DNA of 64,000 nt from Antedon bifida (taxonomy: Eukaryota; Echinodermata; Crinoidea; Comatulida; Antedonidae): NCBI GenBank assembly GCA_963402885.1, contig OY727099.1:18061001-18125000 (forward strand), given 5' to 3'. Shown one piece after another: positions 22,450-34,867 of the stretch. How positions within the stretch are numbered: the stretch's first letter is position 1; each line of letters begins with the position of its first letter. A program made the position numbers and the translations under genes. The notes under the pieces are model-generated. The model had not been told where the DNA came from, did no database searches, and was given only the letters and a program-made list of their open reading frames with translations.

Positions 22450-25408
22450 TAGTCTAGGACCTGGGTCAGATTTGTATGCATTTAATTTAGGAGAGAATAT
22501 CTCAACTGTTATAGGATAATTTGACCCCCACGAACAACATGGAATGTGTGCCAAATTCGCTATCCGGGGCGAACATGCCCAAAATCGGGGTCAAAGGTTA
22601 AAAATGTGTGGTTCTTGTGGTAATTTATTGTGGTTTATTTATGATATTAAATAATTCAAATGTTCTTTTGGTGTCAAATCGTGCAGAATATACATATTTA
22701 TATTTGGTCTAACACAACTTTTTTTAGCGAAAAAATTACCGGAAATGCTTTACTGACCTTTGACCCAAAAATGACAAAAAACACATTTTCGGGTTAAATT
22801 ATTCTTTAAAATGCCAATGAATACACTGTATGGTATCAAATGAAAGCATACACAATATGCTACCCATTGCTACCCAACTTGTATTGAAAATTTTAATTAT
22901 GAAGCTAATTGTATGGAAAATGTGCATATTTTGATTACTTTTATACAAAAAATGAATATTTGGTAGCGTAATTTTTATATTTATTTATATAATATTAAAT
23001 AATGTAAGTGTTTGAAAAAACTATTTGGTATCAAATGAAAGCCCATAAAATATTCTATCCATTGCTATCCAACTTGTATTAAAAATCTGTAATTATAATG
23101 CTAATTTTGTTTAAAATTTGCATATTTTATTTTTTTTGTGCAAAAATGAGTATATTAAAAAGTGTAAATTTATTTTGGTTTATTTATATTAAATAATTCA
23201 AGTGTTTGGAAGATCTTGGTAAGTTTACCAAGCATTTTGATACCATATCATTTTGATAGACCAACGGGTTACGGAGATTTGGGTGCCATTTTGAAATTGC
23301 ATTGAAAATCTGTAATTATGAATAATGATGTAGATTTTTTTGAAAAATTTGCATATTTTATAAATTTTTGACAAAAATGAGTATATTAAATAGTGTAAAT
23401 TTATTTTGGTTTATTTATAATGATTAAATTATTAAAGTGTTTAGGAGATCTATTTTGGTATTAAATAAAAGCCCATAAAATAGTCTATCCATTGCTACCC
23501 AACTTGTATTGAAAATCTAATTATGATAGTTTAAAAAAAAAATGCATATTTTATTAATTTTTGACAAAAATGAGTACTGTATAAGTTAAAATTATAAAGG
23601 TTTTTTAGAAAATGTGTTATACAGTTAGTGTAAATATATTTTGGTTTATTACCTCCGCCAAGGAGGTTATATTTTCACCCCTGTATGTTTGTGTGCTGTG
23701 TGTTTGTGTGTGTGTCTGTGAACAGCCTGGAGGCCACAGTTTTTATCCGATTCTCACCAAATTTGGACACAATGATCTATGCCTCAAAAGCTCGGACGAG
23801 TTCGAATTTGAGGGGAAAAGGTCATAGGTCAAGGTCACAAATAACAAAAAACTATTTTACTGCCTAGAGACCACAGTTTTTATCCAATTCTCACCAAACT
23901 TAGCCACAATGATCAATGACTCATCATATAATTGTGGTTAAATTTTGAAGGGTCAGGGTCAAAGATCAAGGTCCACAAAAAAAAAAGAAATAAAAAAATA
24001 ATAAAAAAAAAAAAACCTCAGCGGGACTTGAACCAGCGATCTCATCCACAACTTTGTAGTGTGCAGTTAGCCTATTTACATTTAGAACTAATACAAAAAA
24101 ATATTTAAAAAATATATATATATTTTCCGGGGACATTTTATGTAGGGGAATTTTATAGTAGGCGGAGGTTTGTACTCTCGGAGTACCCTCTAGTTATACA
24201 TATAATTCTAGTGTTTTAAATAAATATTTGGTATACATGCTACCTAGTACATACAGATCATCCAATATGTATTGAAAATGAATCATTTTTTTTGGAAAAT
24301 ATAGAGTTATATAATATTATAAATAAACCAAAATAAATTTACACTACTTATTACTGTATACTCATTTTTGTCAAAAAAAAAGAAGAATATTTTCAAAAAA
24401 GTCGTAATTAAAGATTTTCAATACAAGTTGTGTACCAATGGATAGTATATTGTATGGGGTTTTATTTTTTATACCAAATATAACGCTAGAATTATTTAAA
24501 CCAAAATAAATTTACACTAATTTATACTCATTTTTGTCTAAAGTTATTAAAATATGCACATTTTCCAAAAATAGCATCACATAATTAAAGATTTTCAATA
24601 CAAGTTGGATAGCTATGGATAGCATATTTTATGTGCTTTCCTTTGATACCAAATATGTCTTCCAAACATTTGAATTATTTAATATCATAAATAAACCACA
24701 ATAAATTTACACTATCTAGTATTCTAATTTTTTAAAAAAAATAATAAAATATGTACATTTTTAACAAAATTAGCATCATAATTAAAGATTTTTAATACAA
24801 GTTGGATAGCAATGGATAGAATATTTTATGGACTTTCATTTGATACCAAATAGTTTTTCCAAACACTTAAATTATTTAATATAATATAAATAAACATAAC
24901 AATTACGCTACCAAATATTCATTTTTTGTATAAAAATAATCAAAATATGCACATTTTCCATAAAATTAGCTTCATAATTAAACATTTTCAATACAAGTTG
25001 GGTAGCAATGGGTAGCATATTGTGTATGCTTTCATTTGATACCATACAGTTTGTCCATTGGCATTTTAAAGAATAATTTAACCCGAAAATGTGTTTTTTG
25101 GTCATTTTTGGGTCAAAGGTCAGTAAAAGCATTTCCGGTCATTTTTTCGCTTAAAGTTGTGTTAGATCGAATATAAATATGTATATTCTGAACAATTTGA
25201 CACCAAAAGTAAATCTGTATGACAAGTGGTTGTCAAGATATAATAACCACACATTTTTAACCTTTGACCCCGATTTTGGGCATGTTCGCCCCGGATAGCG
25301 AATTTGGCACACATTCCATGTTGTTCGTGGGGGTCAAATTATCCTATAACAGTTGAGATATTCTCTCCTAAATTAAATGCATACAAATCTGACCCAGGTC
25401 CTAGACTA
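22450..25408. repeat. ~3-kb palindrome built of ~240-bp tandem units
   Basis: TAGTCTAGGACCTGGGTCAG at 22450 is mirrored by CTGACCCAGGTCCTAGACTA ending at 25408. The outer 350 bp of each arm (CGCTATCCGGGGCGAACATG and its complement) is closely matched. Farther in, each arm is a chain of related AT-rich units with TTTATTTTGGTTTATTTATA, GGTATCAAATGAAAGCCCAT and CTACCCAACTTGTATT. The arms converge on a separate element at 23651-24195. Confidence 0.8.
23651..24195. mobile_element. 'CTCCGCCAAGGAGG' family repeat
   Basis: Starts ACCTCCGCCAAGGAGGTTAT and ends GGCGGAGGTTTGTACTCTCG followed by GAGTACCCTCTAG. I recall such sequences as a very common interspersed repeat of marine invertebrates and fishes. 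The interior has two ~100-bp direct repeats (CCACAGTTTTTATCC...TTCTCACCAAA). On the minus strand near 24017-24060 it has GGTTCAAGTCCCGCTGAGG, a tRNA B-box-like word. It sits at the centre of the palindrome. Confidence 0.65.
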
Positions 25409-26203
25409 CACGCGCTCCAGAATTCTCTCGCAATTTTTTTTTTTGCGGCATGTTATTTGATCGGCATATCAGTTACCTTTTATTCACCGCCAGTTATTGA
25501 ACTTGTCCTGGCAATCGCTGTTCACCTTATTTGCGAGAGAGGTACACGTATTGTTCCTAGAGAATGGAATGTCAAAAATGTCTTTGGCACGCCGCTTAGA
25601 GAGAAGTTGCTGCTGAAACCACGTGCTATAGGAGGGGAATGCACCACAATCCTCTGAGCTGAGAGCTGAATCATTCCGCTACCTGCTAAATAGTAAAGAG
25701 GGATTTTCCATCTCTCAGGTCTACCGGATCGAGGCGCAGGGGTGTGACAAAATATTATTTTCACTCTGCTATGTTCGAGAGACATGTTAAATTAATTGTA
25801 AAGTGAACACGCTCGAAATGCCAACAAACATGGCAGTCATTTGATGAGTGTGTCGCTATAACAATTATTGTTTATCGAAAGTTGAAGACTGTCGTTCAGA
25901 TTTTTGAACCGTAGTTTGGGCACTTTTGTAAAAGTAAAATTTGACACGATATGTTTATTTTTATGTAACGATTGTTTTTTTCATTCAACATGATGAGTGT
26001 ATACACGAATCTATTTAGATACGCTTGTATCGATTGATTATTAGGCCTATAATATAGCATAATAGCACGTTAAGATATGCCTCGCACCTTTTTGAAATTG
26101 TAAACTATATGCCTCGCATTTTTGGAAATGATAAAATGATACCTCGCACAAATATTTGGCGTGCCTCGCTTGCCTCGCACTTTGTCAACACTTACATTAA
26201 AGG

Positions 26204-26804
26204 CATTCGAACTGATATGGCCGAGACAGGGGTGAAGCATATGGACAAAGATATTCTCGAAATTAAGGAGGCAATTATACCAAAGTTGGAGTCATAACTG
26301 AAGGATAAAATTCATGAGCTGAATGCTAGCAGGTTAGAGTCGGAGCTTTACAGTAAAAAAGCAAATTTATTGTTCTTTAACATCCCTCAATCCAGTGCAA
26401 GTGAGGACACAGAGAATGTCCTACGGAAGGTGCTGACCAAAGTAAACACCGCTGCTGACGATATCGAGTTTGCAAATGTCCACCGTCTGCCTACTAAGTC
26501 TGTAACGGCTACTAAGCCCATCATAGCGAAATTTCTTAAAATGAAGGATCGCGAGGCCGTTTTGAATTACATTTCTCGCGCTAAGCTGAACATCGCTGGG
26601 AAACCGGTTGTTGCTGTTCCACATCTGCCTACAGCCATGCAACAGGAACGGAAAAGGCTCATTCCAATCCGAAACAAGCTGATAGACAGTGGGAAGAACG
26701 CCAAAATACGAGTACAAGGCACCATGGAAAGAGAATTTGTAAATTGTTTACTATTCCATTTCAACATTAACTCATTTTGTGAAATTCGAAACGCCGGACG
26801 GTAG
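26204..26804 (+). pseudogene. LINE ORF1, C-terminal part
   Basis: Continues the frame of 21165-21346 (GIRTDMAETGVKHMDKD, then DILEIKEAIIPKLES). After one stop codon (26295-26297) it runs on as ANLLFFNIPQ, ANVHRLPTKS, KPIIAKFLKMKDREAVL and QQERKRLIPIRNKL. The order 'FFNIP - VHRLP - PIIAKF - DRE - ER+RL.PI' is the RNA-binding core of many LINE ORF1 proteins. The frame ends at 26804 and no reverse transcriptase follows, so the LINE is 3'-truncated or rearranged. From 26576 on it is also present in the second duplicate (29016-29244). Confidence 0.7.
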
Positions 26805-26813
26805 TCGTTTTAT

Positions 26814-27217
26814 TTGCCTTTTTCAACATTTAATTTATCTCATGAACTTCCCAACTGTTTCATGAACTTCCGTACTGTATGGAATGAGAATAAAAAAATG
26901 GTTGGCCCAAAATGTTGGAATATTAAGGTCTTGGGTAGAAAACTTTCAATAATTGTTGACAGTGACTACTTATTTGATGATGAAAATATGTCCAGTTCAG
27001 GAAAATTGGCTGCCATACAATTAAGCATTTGATTGATATACATCAACATAAAGGAGAAGCTACACAAATCGATTGGCTTCCCAAAGCACTTAATGAAGGC
27101 GACTATGTACTGGCGTTTGTTACTTCAGGAGACATTGAAGCTGTCCTCCTTCATATTCTTGCTGTGTACATACTAAAATGGCCAAGGAAAGAAAGTGGTG
27201 ATTGTAGTTGCCCTTAA
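26814..27217 (+). pseudogene. Fragment of a TE-associated protein (also at 29254-29657)
   Basis: Two adjacent frames carry KVLGRKLSIIVDSDYLF, then ATQIDWLPKALNEGDYVLAF, VTSGDIEAVLLHIL and YILKWPRKESGD. I recall 'WLP..L..GD.VLAF.TSGDID....HL......WPR' from the N-terminal half of uncharacterised invertebrate mobile-element proteins, possibly the same group whose C-terminal blocks appear at 10321 and 16433. A stop/frame change near 27030 separates the two parts. Function unknown. Confidence 0.35.
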
Positions 27218-27920
27218 GAAATAATATAACAAATATAGTCGTTACTTGAAGGTAAATTTGGAAGTTTTGCACTTGCAGTTATTATACCACTTCTCTTATC
27301 TATGGCTGGGATCTATCACACATAGCAAGTTTATTAAAGCTGTTTTAAAATCTGAAGAATTCAGATTCTTTGGAATGAAGGTAAAGCTGAAAGTGCTCAT
27401 TTAAATACGAAAAATTCAAAGAACTTTTAAAAACACTTTTATGTTCTACTAAAAATTAGTCTATGGTTGGTAATTTAATAGTCTTTTTTAGTGGTTAACA
27501 TTCCCCATAACATATGTCATCAAACATCATCACAACTATCAACAGAATAAACAAAATACAAACATTATTTGGACAAATGTAATATTTATTTATTCTAAAT
27601 ATTATATTATATTAATTTAATAGCACCTTCCCTGCATTCCGGTGGCACCATAAATATTTACGTCTAAATGTAACCCTATGATTTTTTATGAATACATTTT
27701 TCCATTTATATCTTTCTGTTTGGTTTTATTCATTTGTTGTATCTGCTTTTACAATGTATATACTATAGTTTATAGGTCAGTAAGAAAAGAATGCAGCTTA
27801 ATTGCAACAAAGGTTACCCCAAGTGGGTCAAAGTGACCACTGTTTGGGACGTCAGGAATGTGTTTTTGCCAGTTATTTTATTTATTTTATTTATTTAACA
27901 ACATATTTATACAGGATAGG
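27218..27920. other. No gene seen (also 29658-30360)
   Basis: AT-rich sequence without exon or RNA signals, present identically in both copies of the duplication. Confidence 0.5.
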
Positions 27921-28550
27921 ATGTGCATATTTTATTATTTTTTTACAAAAATGAGTATATTAAATAGTGTAAATTTATTTTGGTTTATTCATAATATTAA
28001 ATAATTCAAATGTTCTTTTGGTGTCAAATTGTTCAGAATATACATATTTATATTCAGTCTAACACAACTTTTAGCGAAAAAATGACCGGAAATGCTTCTA
28101 CTGACCTTTGACCCCAAAATGACCAAAAACACATTTTCGGGTTAAATTATTCTTTAAAATGCAAATGGACAAACTGTATGGTATCAAATAAAAGCATACA
28201 CAATATGCTACCCACTGCTACCCAACTTGTATTGAAAATATTTAATTATGAAGCTAATTGTATGGAAAATGTGCATATTTTGATTAATTTTATAGAAAAA
28301 ATGAATATTTGATAGCGTAATTGTTATGTTTATTTATATAATATTAAATAATTTAAGTGTTTGGAAAAACTATTTGGTATCAAATGAAAGCCCATAAAAT
28401 ATTCTATCCATTTCTACCCAACTTGTATTAAAAATCTGTATTTATGATGCTAATTTTATTAAAAATGTGCATATTTTATTATTTTTTTACAAAAATGAGT
28501 ATATTAAATAGTGTAAATTTATTTTGGTTTATTTATAATATTAAATAATT
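27921..28550. repeat. Palindrome-arm fragment (also 30361-30990)
   Basis: Carries the same ~240-bp AT-rich units and TTTTAGCGAAAAAATGACCGG / CTGACCTTTGACCCCAAAAT blocks as the arms of the palindrome at 22450-25408. It is a detached arm segment, joined on its right directly to the gypsy fossil. Confidence 0.75.
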
Positions 28551-29015
28551 CAACTTTTACCGATATTCTCAATGGACTGGTGGGGGAGAGTGTGACGGAA
28601 GAATGTTTCATTGATGGGCTAAAACATTATTGCCTTCTGGATAGTGGTTCACAAGTCACTACAATTAACCATTCAGTGTTTATGAAGCTTAAAAAGACAT
28701 TTCATCCTTTGTCAGATTTAGTCTTATGTCATGGTGGTGGTGGCAAAATACCATACCTCGGATGGATCAAGGTTAGAATTGCTTTCCCTCAAACTTTTGC
28801 TGGCACCAATAAGAATTTTGAAGTTCTAGTATTAGTCGTTCCAGACACTGAAAATTCACATGAAGTAATTATTGGTACCAACACAGGATTTTCGATCAAC
28901 TCCGTCAGGAATGTAAGAAAAGCGCTGGTTCCCAATACCTGAGAAGACTTTTCATTAATACACGTTGTGCAGCTATATATCGTAATGCTGATAACCAAGA
29001 GAAAACCATGATTAC
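28551..29015 (+). mobile_element. Ty3/gypsy fossil, protease part (first copy)
   Basis: An open frame at 28580-28942 has the retroviral-type aspartic protease signature LLDSGSQVTTI and a later IIGTN block. It is a detached piece of an LTR-retrotransposon pol region, fused to unrelated repeats on its left. No LTR is seen nearby. Broken. Confidence 0.75.
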
Positions 29016-30990
29016 TCGCGCTAAGCTGAACATCGCTGGGAAACCGGTTGTTGCTGTTCCACATCTGCCTACAGCCATGCAACAGGAACGGAAAAGGCTC
29101 ATTCCAATCCGAAACAAGCTGATAGACAGTGGGAAGAACGCCAAAATACGAGTACAAGGCACCATGGAAAGAGAATTTGTAAATTGTTTACTATTCCATT
29201 TCAACATTAACTCATTTTGTGAAATTCGAAACGCCGGACGGTAGTCGTTTTATTTGCCTTTTTCAACATTTAATTTATCTCATGAACTTCCCAACTGTTT
29301 CATGAACTTCCGTACTGTATGGAATGAGAATAAAAAAATGGTTGGCCCAAAATGTTGGAATATTAAGGTCTTGGGTAGAAAACTTTCAATAATTGTTGAC
29401 AGTGACTACTTATTTGATGATGAAAATATGTCCAGTTCAGGAAAATTGGCTGCCATACAATTAAGCATTTGATTGATATACATCAACATAAAGGAGAAGC
29501 TACACAAATCGATTGGCTTCCCAAAGCACTTAATGAAGGCGACTATGTACTGGCGTTTGTTACTTCAGGAGACATTGAAGCTGTCCTCCTTCATATTCTT
29601 GCTGTGTACATACTAAAATGGCCAAGGAAAGAAAGTGGTGATTGTAGTTGCCCTTAAGAAATAATATAACAAATATAGTCGTTACTTGAAGGTAAATTTG
29701 GAAGTTTTGCACTTGCAGTTATTATACCACTTCTCTTATCTATGGCTGGGATCTATCACACATAGCAAGTTTATTAAAGCTGTTTTAAAATCTGAAGAAT
29801 TCAGATTCTTTGGAATGAAGGTAAAGCTGAAAGTGCTCATTTAAATACGAAAAATTCAAAGAACTTTTAAAAACACTTTTATGTTCTACTAAAAATTAGT
29901 CTATGGTTGGTAATTTAATAGTCTTTTTTAGTGGTTAACATTCCCCATAACATATGTCATCAAACATCATCACAACTATCAACAGAATAAACAAAATACA
30001 AACATTATTTGGACAAATGTAATATTTATTTATTCTAAATATTATATTATATTAATTTAATAGCACCTTCCCTGCATTCCGGTGGCACCATAAATATTTA
30101 CGTCTAAATGTAACCCTATGATTTTTTATGAATACATTTTTCCATTTATATCTTTCTGTTTGGTTTTATTCATTTGTTGTATCTGCTTTTACAATGTATA
30201 TACTATAGTTTATAGGTCAGTAAGAAAAGAATGCAGCTTAATTGCAACAAAGGTTACCCCAAGTGGGTCAAAGTGACCACTGTTTGGGACGTCAGGAATG
30301 TGTTTTTGCCAGTTATTTTATTTATTTTATTTATTTAACAACATATTTATACAGGATAGGATGTGCATATTTTATTATTTTTTTACAAAAATGAGTATAT
30401 TAAATAGTGTAAATTTATTTTGGTTTATTCATAATATTAAATAATTCAAATGTTCTTTTGGTGTCAAATTGTTCAGAATATACATATTTATATTCAGTCT
30501 AACACAACTTTTAGCGAAAAAATGACCGGAAATGCTTCTACTGACCTTTGACCCCAAAATGACCAAAAACACATTTTCGGGTTAAATTATTCTTTAAAAT
30601 GCAAATGGACAAACTGTATGGTATCAAATAAAAGCATACACAATATGCTACCCACTGCTACCCAACTTGTATTGAAAATATTTAATTATGAAGCTAATTG
30701 TATGGAAAATGTGCATATTTTGATTAATTTTATAGAAAAAATGAATATTTGATAGCGTAATTGTTATGTTTATTTATATAATATTAAATAATTTAAGTGT
30801 TTGGAAAAACTATTTGGTATCAAATGAAAGCCCATAAAATATTCTATCCATTTCTACCCAACTTGTATTAAAAATCTGTATTTATGATGCTAATTTTATT
30901 AAAAATGTGCATATTTTATTATTTTTTTACAAAAATGAGTATATTAAATAGTGTAAATTTATTTTGGTTTATTTATAATATTAAATAATT

Positions 30991-32660
30991 CAACTTTTAC
31001 CGATATTCTCAATGGACTGGTGGGGGAGAGTGTGACGGAAGAATGTTTCATTGATGGGCTAAAACATTATTGCCTTCTGGATAGTGGTTCACAAGTCACT
31101 ACAATTAACCATTCAGTGTTTATGAAGCTTAAAAAGACATTTCATCCTTTGTCAGATTTAGTCTTATGTCATGGTGGTGGTGGCAAAATACCATACCTCG
31201 GATGGATCAAGGTTAGAATTGCTTTCCCTCAAACTTTTGCTGGCACCAATAAGAATTTTGAAGTTCTAGTATTAGTCGTTCCAGACACTGAAAATTCACA
31301 TGAAGTAATTATTGGTACCAACACAGGATTTTCGATCAACTCCGTCAGGAATGTAAGAAAAGCGCTGGTTCCCAATACCTGAGAAGACTTTTCATTAATA
31401 CACGTTGTGCAGCTATATATCGTAATGCTGATAACCAAGAGAAAACCATGATTACAAGGTCAGCTTATTGCTGCTGGTACCACTAAAAGCGTTAAAGCTA
31501 TAGACAGAAAGCCAACAAATAACAAAGTCAACGCACTTTTAAATTCAACTATTTGCCTTAAGAAATTACCCAGACGTTACACTGTAAATATAGATGTTAA
31601 GAACAGCAGTTCGAAAGATATTTATGTACATAAAAATAATATACTAGCACTGTAGCAGAAGCCACTATCCCTAGCAGTATTACTAACCCTTGTTCAACTA
31701 ATTCTTCTCAAATTCCAGAGCAATTAAATGACATAAGTAAGTTACCGTTTGAATGGGGATCTGAAGTGCCCGTAGATGTTAAAAGCCAAATGCTTAGCAG
31801 GTTCCAGGAAAGGGCTGATGTTTTTGCCAAACATGAATGGGACCTTGGATTGACCTCTAATGCTGAGCATGAAGTCAACTTGAACGACACTACTCCTTTT
31901 CGAGAGAGGACACGAATGGTCTCCCCAGGCGACTTCATATTCACGAACTTTTAAGTAATGGAATCATCGATTACAGGAAGTTGAATGCAAGGACGGTGCC
32001 CGACCAGTATGTAGTACCTCTGATACAAGATGCTGTCGACTGTCTCAGTGGTTCCAAGTGGTTCTCTGTAATTGATCTAAAGTCAGGTTTCTATCAAATT
32101 CCTATGTGTGAGAGTGACAAGGAGAAAACCGCCTTCACTTGCCCAATTGGTTTTTATGAATCCGAAAGAATGCCCCACGGTATCACCATCTACTTTTCAA
32201 AGATTGATGGAATCTTGTATGTCCGGCATGAATTTTATTGAAGCATTGGTATACATGGATGACATTATTGTATTTTTCTAAGACAGTAGAGGAGATGGAA
32301 AATCGTCTCACCAAAGTATTTGACCGCTTAAAAGAGTTTGGCCTCAAGGTTTCTCCAGAGAAGTGCTGAAAAGGTTTCCAGTGTTAAAGAGTGGCCTACA
32401 CCAAGGAATGCTAAGGACTTACGAAGTTGCCTTGGCCTAACAGGGTATTATAGGCGATTTGTTGAAGGATACTCGAAAATTGCAGCTCCGCTTCAGCCAT
32501 TAAATATGCTTTCTCACCTAAGCGTGGTCGAACGTCAAAGAAAGTACGTCATGACAGGTTACAGAAGTCTTCTGAACCATTCTCAAATCAATGGACTGAT
32601 CTATGTAACCAGGCTTTTAACCAACTTAAGACTAGATTATCATCTGTTTTAGCATGTTAA
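30991..32660 (+). mobile_element. Ty3/gypsy pol fossil (protease copy 2 plus reverse transcriptase pieces)
   Basis: After the duplicated protease part, reverse-transcriptase and RNase H-proximal signatures appear in order: DLKSGFYQIPM, TAFTCPIGFYE and LGLTGYYRRFVEGYSKIA. These are typical of Ty3/gypsy elements. The pol region is clearly broken, with several interruptions and missing parts. No integrase, gag, envelope or LTR was recognised. It is probably much older than the 2,440-bp duplication that copied its left end. Confidence 0.8.
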
Positions 32661-32883
32661 ACTACAGACAGTTTCATGAAGGTGACAAAATTACTTGCTA
32701 GGTTCTGAATAAAAAATGTGTAAATAGATTATTAATTTATATAAATCATATAAAACACATACAGTTTTTTTCCTTCGTTTCATAGAAGAGTACATACAAT
32801 TCATTAAAAAAGATGATAACATATAAATTTCAAGATATCAAATGCTATTGCTACAATGTAAAACCAATACACAATTTACTGAA

Positions 32884-33429
32884 TTTAAAGATGTATTGTC
32901 CCTTGAAACAAAAAAAAAATGAATGTCAAAATATTCTAAATTTAAATTGGCCATATCAAAGTAATATTAAAGTTATTCACTTTAAGTCAAAAACTCGAGC
33001 CAAAAACAACAAGTTTACATAATTAACAGGTAAATTAATTTAATTACATTTTTTCTGGAAAATCGAGCGAAAGTAAACAAAGATTAACCACGAGTATGCA
33101 TTATGCATGATGCTAATTAGGATTGTTTACAACTCGTCACAGTTGAGAAGGTGTTTTCACACAAATCTCGAGGAAATTTTTTTTGATTATGCATACAGAG
33201 TAGCCAAACAAGCACGTTGCATTATGAGATATGTTTTGATCGAAAACTTTGACTGGAAGTCAAAGTTATTTTTTGAACAAAAAAACGTCTGTATTTCAGT
33301 AAAATGATTAATAATTAATTAATAATAAAAGTTAATAACTATTATGATACTTCAAAATGACCCACTTTTTTTCGAAATAACAAAAAAAAATTTTTTTTGG
33401 AATTAGTCAAAGGGACAATACATCTTTAA
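32884..33429. mobile_element. TTAA-flanked MITE, 'AGATGTATTGTCCCTT' ends
   Basis: The left end TTAAAGATGTATTGTCCCTT pairs with AAGGGACAATACATCTTTAA at the right end. TTAA on both sides suggests a piggyBac- or Kolobok-type target. The interior is AT-rich and non-coding. A decayed relative lies near 748-890. Confidence 0.8.
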
Positions 33430-33540
33430 CCAACTACCTACTTATTTAAGGATTTCGTTAATTGAGATTGTAGATGGCCGTTTGAAATTAATAGACTCAT
33501 GGGCAGATGAATATTGTAACATTTTGAATCAGGAGCATCA

Positions 33541-33790
33541 AACTGCACAAACACTATTATGGAAACTTGGATCACTTTTGTTCCCATCAGTATTACGTTT
33601 ATTTGATTGACCTAAAAAGTACTCCCCATCTCGCTCGAAATATGTTATGGACGTAGAATCATGTGACGTTATAGTTCCATCGTATTTTACAAACATAGTA
33701 CCCGCAAGCTTAAATATTGGCGAGGATGTTGTGAACTTTGACCAACTCCAATCTTTAGGTAAGACCATAAATAGTTCTCCACCAACCTGT
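33541..33790 (-). CDS. Hypothetical terminal exon
   Basis: After an acceptor (CTTTTTACAG) the minus strand is open for about 80 codons: VGGELFMVLPKDWSW, then FKLAGTMFVKYDGT and ITYFERDGEYFLG, then stop. The balanced composition suggests real coding, perhaps the last exon of a gene whose other exons are at 34868-35032 and 36504-36618. No family recognised. The splice phase with 34868 does not fit directly. Confidence 0.35.
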
Positions 33791-33834
33791 AAAAAGTAAT
33801 GGCATAAATTAAAAAATAATAAATTTACAAGCAC

Positions 33835-34684
33835 ACAAATGTATTTTTTAAAGAATATTACTGTACCACTGTATACAAATACAAAGCTGATCTTTTGGCC
33901 ATATACAAATTCATTTGTCTTTTTACAAAAATGGTCAGATTACGCGTACTGAGCATACGGACTTTTCGTCTTCATGATGCATATCAAGTAAAAATCAACT
34001 TGTGCGAGTCCAATTTTTTGTCTATTTGAATAATCATTCTTTTTTTCAGTCTAATTAAAAAAAAATTTACTCTATACTCGAGTCATGTGACATGTCATGA
34101 AAACGAAACAATGATCAAGTGGGTATCATCGGTGGCTGGATTTCTATCAAATTCCTTCATCTTTGTGAAGGTCATGGTCATAACCATAAGCAATCAATTT
34201 CACGAATATTACAATCTGCTTTCATTCTTATTTACTTACTTTGAAAATAGTAGATGTAAATGGGCAATGTTCTACAGGAATACCTTGATGAATTTTAAAG
34301 ATCTTTCCCATCTATACACTATCATGTTTTGTACGCATTAATACAAATTGACAACTACTAGGCAAGTATCTCCACCACCAGCGTCAGATTATTTTAGTGA
34401 TTGTAAAAGTTCAGGATCATTACCTGAAGAGAAGTAATCGAATTATTCAATTCTTTCTTTCAAGTAATAAAGCAGTCAGATTGTCCCCTATAAATCTATA
34501 AATATATAAAGAGCATAGATACAGTACATGCCAGTGATGCCAACAGGAAAGAGATGGACTCCGCAAAATGATTGCTGTATCTGTTATTATACTATTATGT
34601 AACTATTATATTGTTTATTTATTGTATAAGTTTTGTTAAAACATTAACTACTGTACAAACTTGTGCATAGCTAATTGACTAATG
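33835..34684. other. No gene seen
   Basis: AT-rich intron-like sequence. The plus-strand open frame at 34087-34341 shows no recognisable domain. Confidence 0.45.
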
Positions 34685-34763
34685 TGATGCAACTATACTG
34701 TGATGCAACTATACTGTGATGCAACTATACTGTGATGCAACTATACTGTGATGCAACTATATT
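34685..34763. repeat. 16-bp tandem repeat, five copies
   Basis: TGATGCAACTATACTG is repeated five times head to tail, perfectly in the first four and with a changed end in the fifth. Confidence 0.95.
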
Positions 34764-34867
34764 ATGTGGTCCCTTTCCATGGCGAATCAGTTATTGAGCT
34801 ATAACAGTATAACTATGTTAGAGCTGGCCATTTGGTTCTTATAGTAAAGTGTATAATTTATGACATA

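Larger units (their letters stand above)
21347..26193. mobile_element. 4.85-kb foldback element with 10-bp target duplication
   Basis: Inserted in the LINE ORF1. ACATTAAAGG is present on both sides (21337-21346 and 26194-26203). The ends carry ~120-bp inverted repeats rich in the word TGCGAGGCA (left) and TGCCTCGCA (right). The interior is dominated by a ~3-kb palindrome (22450-25408) and a separate 600-bp hairpin (21612-22251). No transposase ORF is visible, so it is non-autonomous. A 9-10-bp duplication with long inverted ends would suit a Mutator-like element, but this is inference. Confidence 0.75.
26576..31455. repeat. Tandem duplication of 2,440 bp (two copies)
   Basis: 26576-29015 and 29016-31455 read identically wherever I compared them; every open frame recurs with an offset of exactly 2,440. 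The junction ATGATTAC|TCGCGCTAAG joins the middle of a gypsy fossil to the middle of the LINE ORF1, so the breakpoints cut two unrelated elements. The copies look identical, so this is either very recent, two alleles placed side by side, or an assembly error. Confidence 0.9.

Noticed and set aside
28551-32660. Long terminal repeats for the gypsy fossil
   Set aside because: The only long direct repeat here is the 2,440-bp duplication, which cuts across unrelated elements and lacks TG...CA ends.
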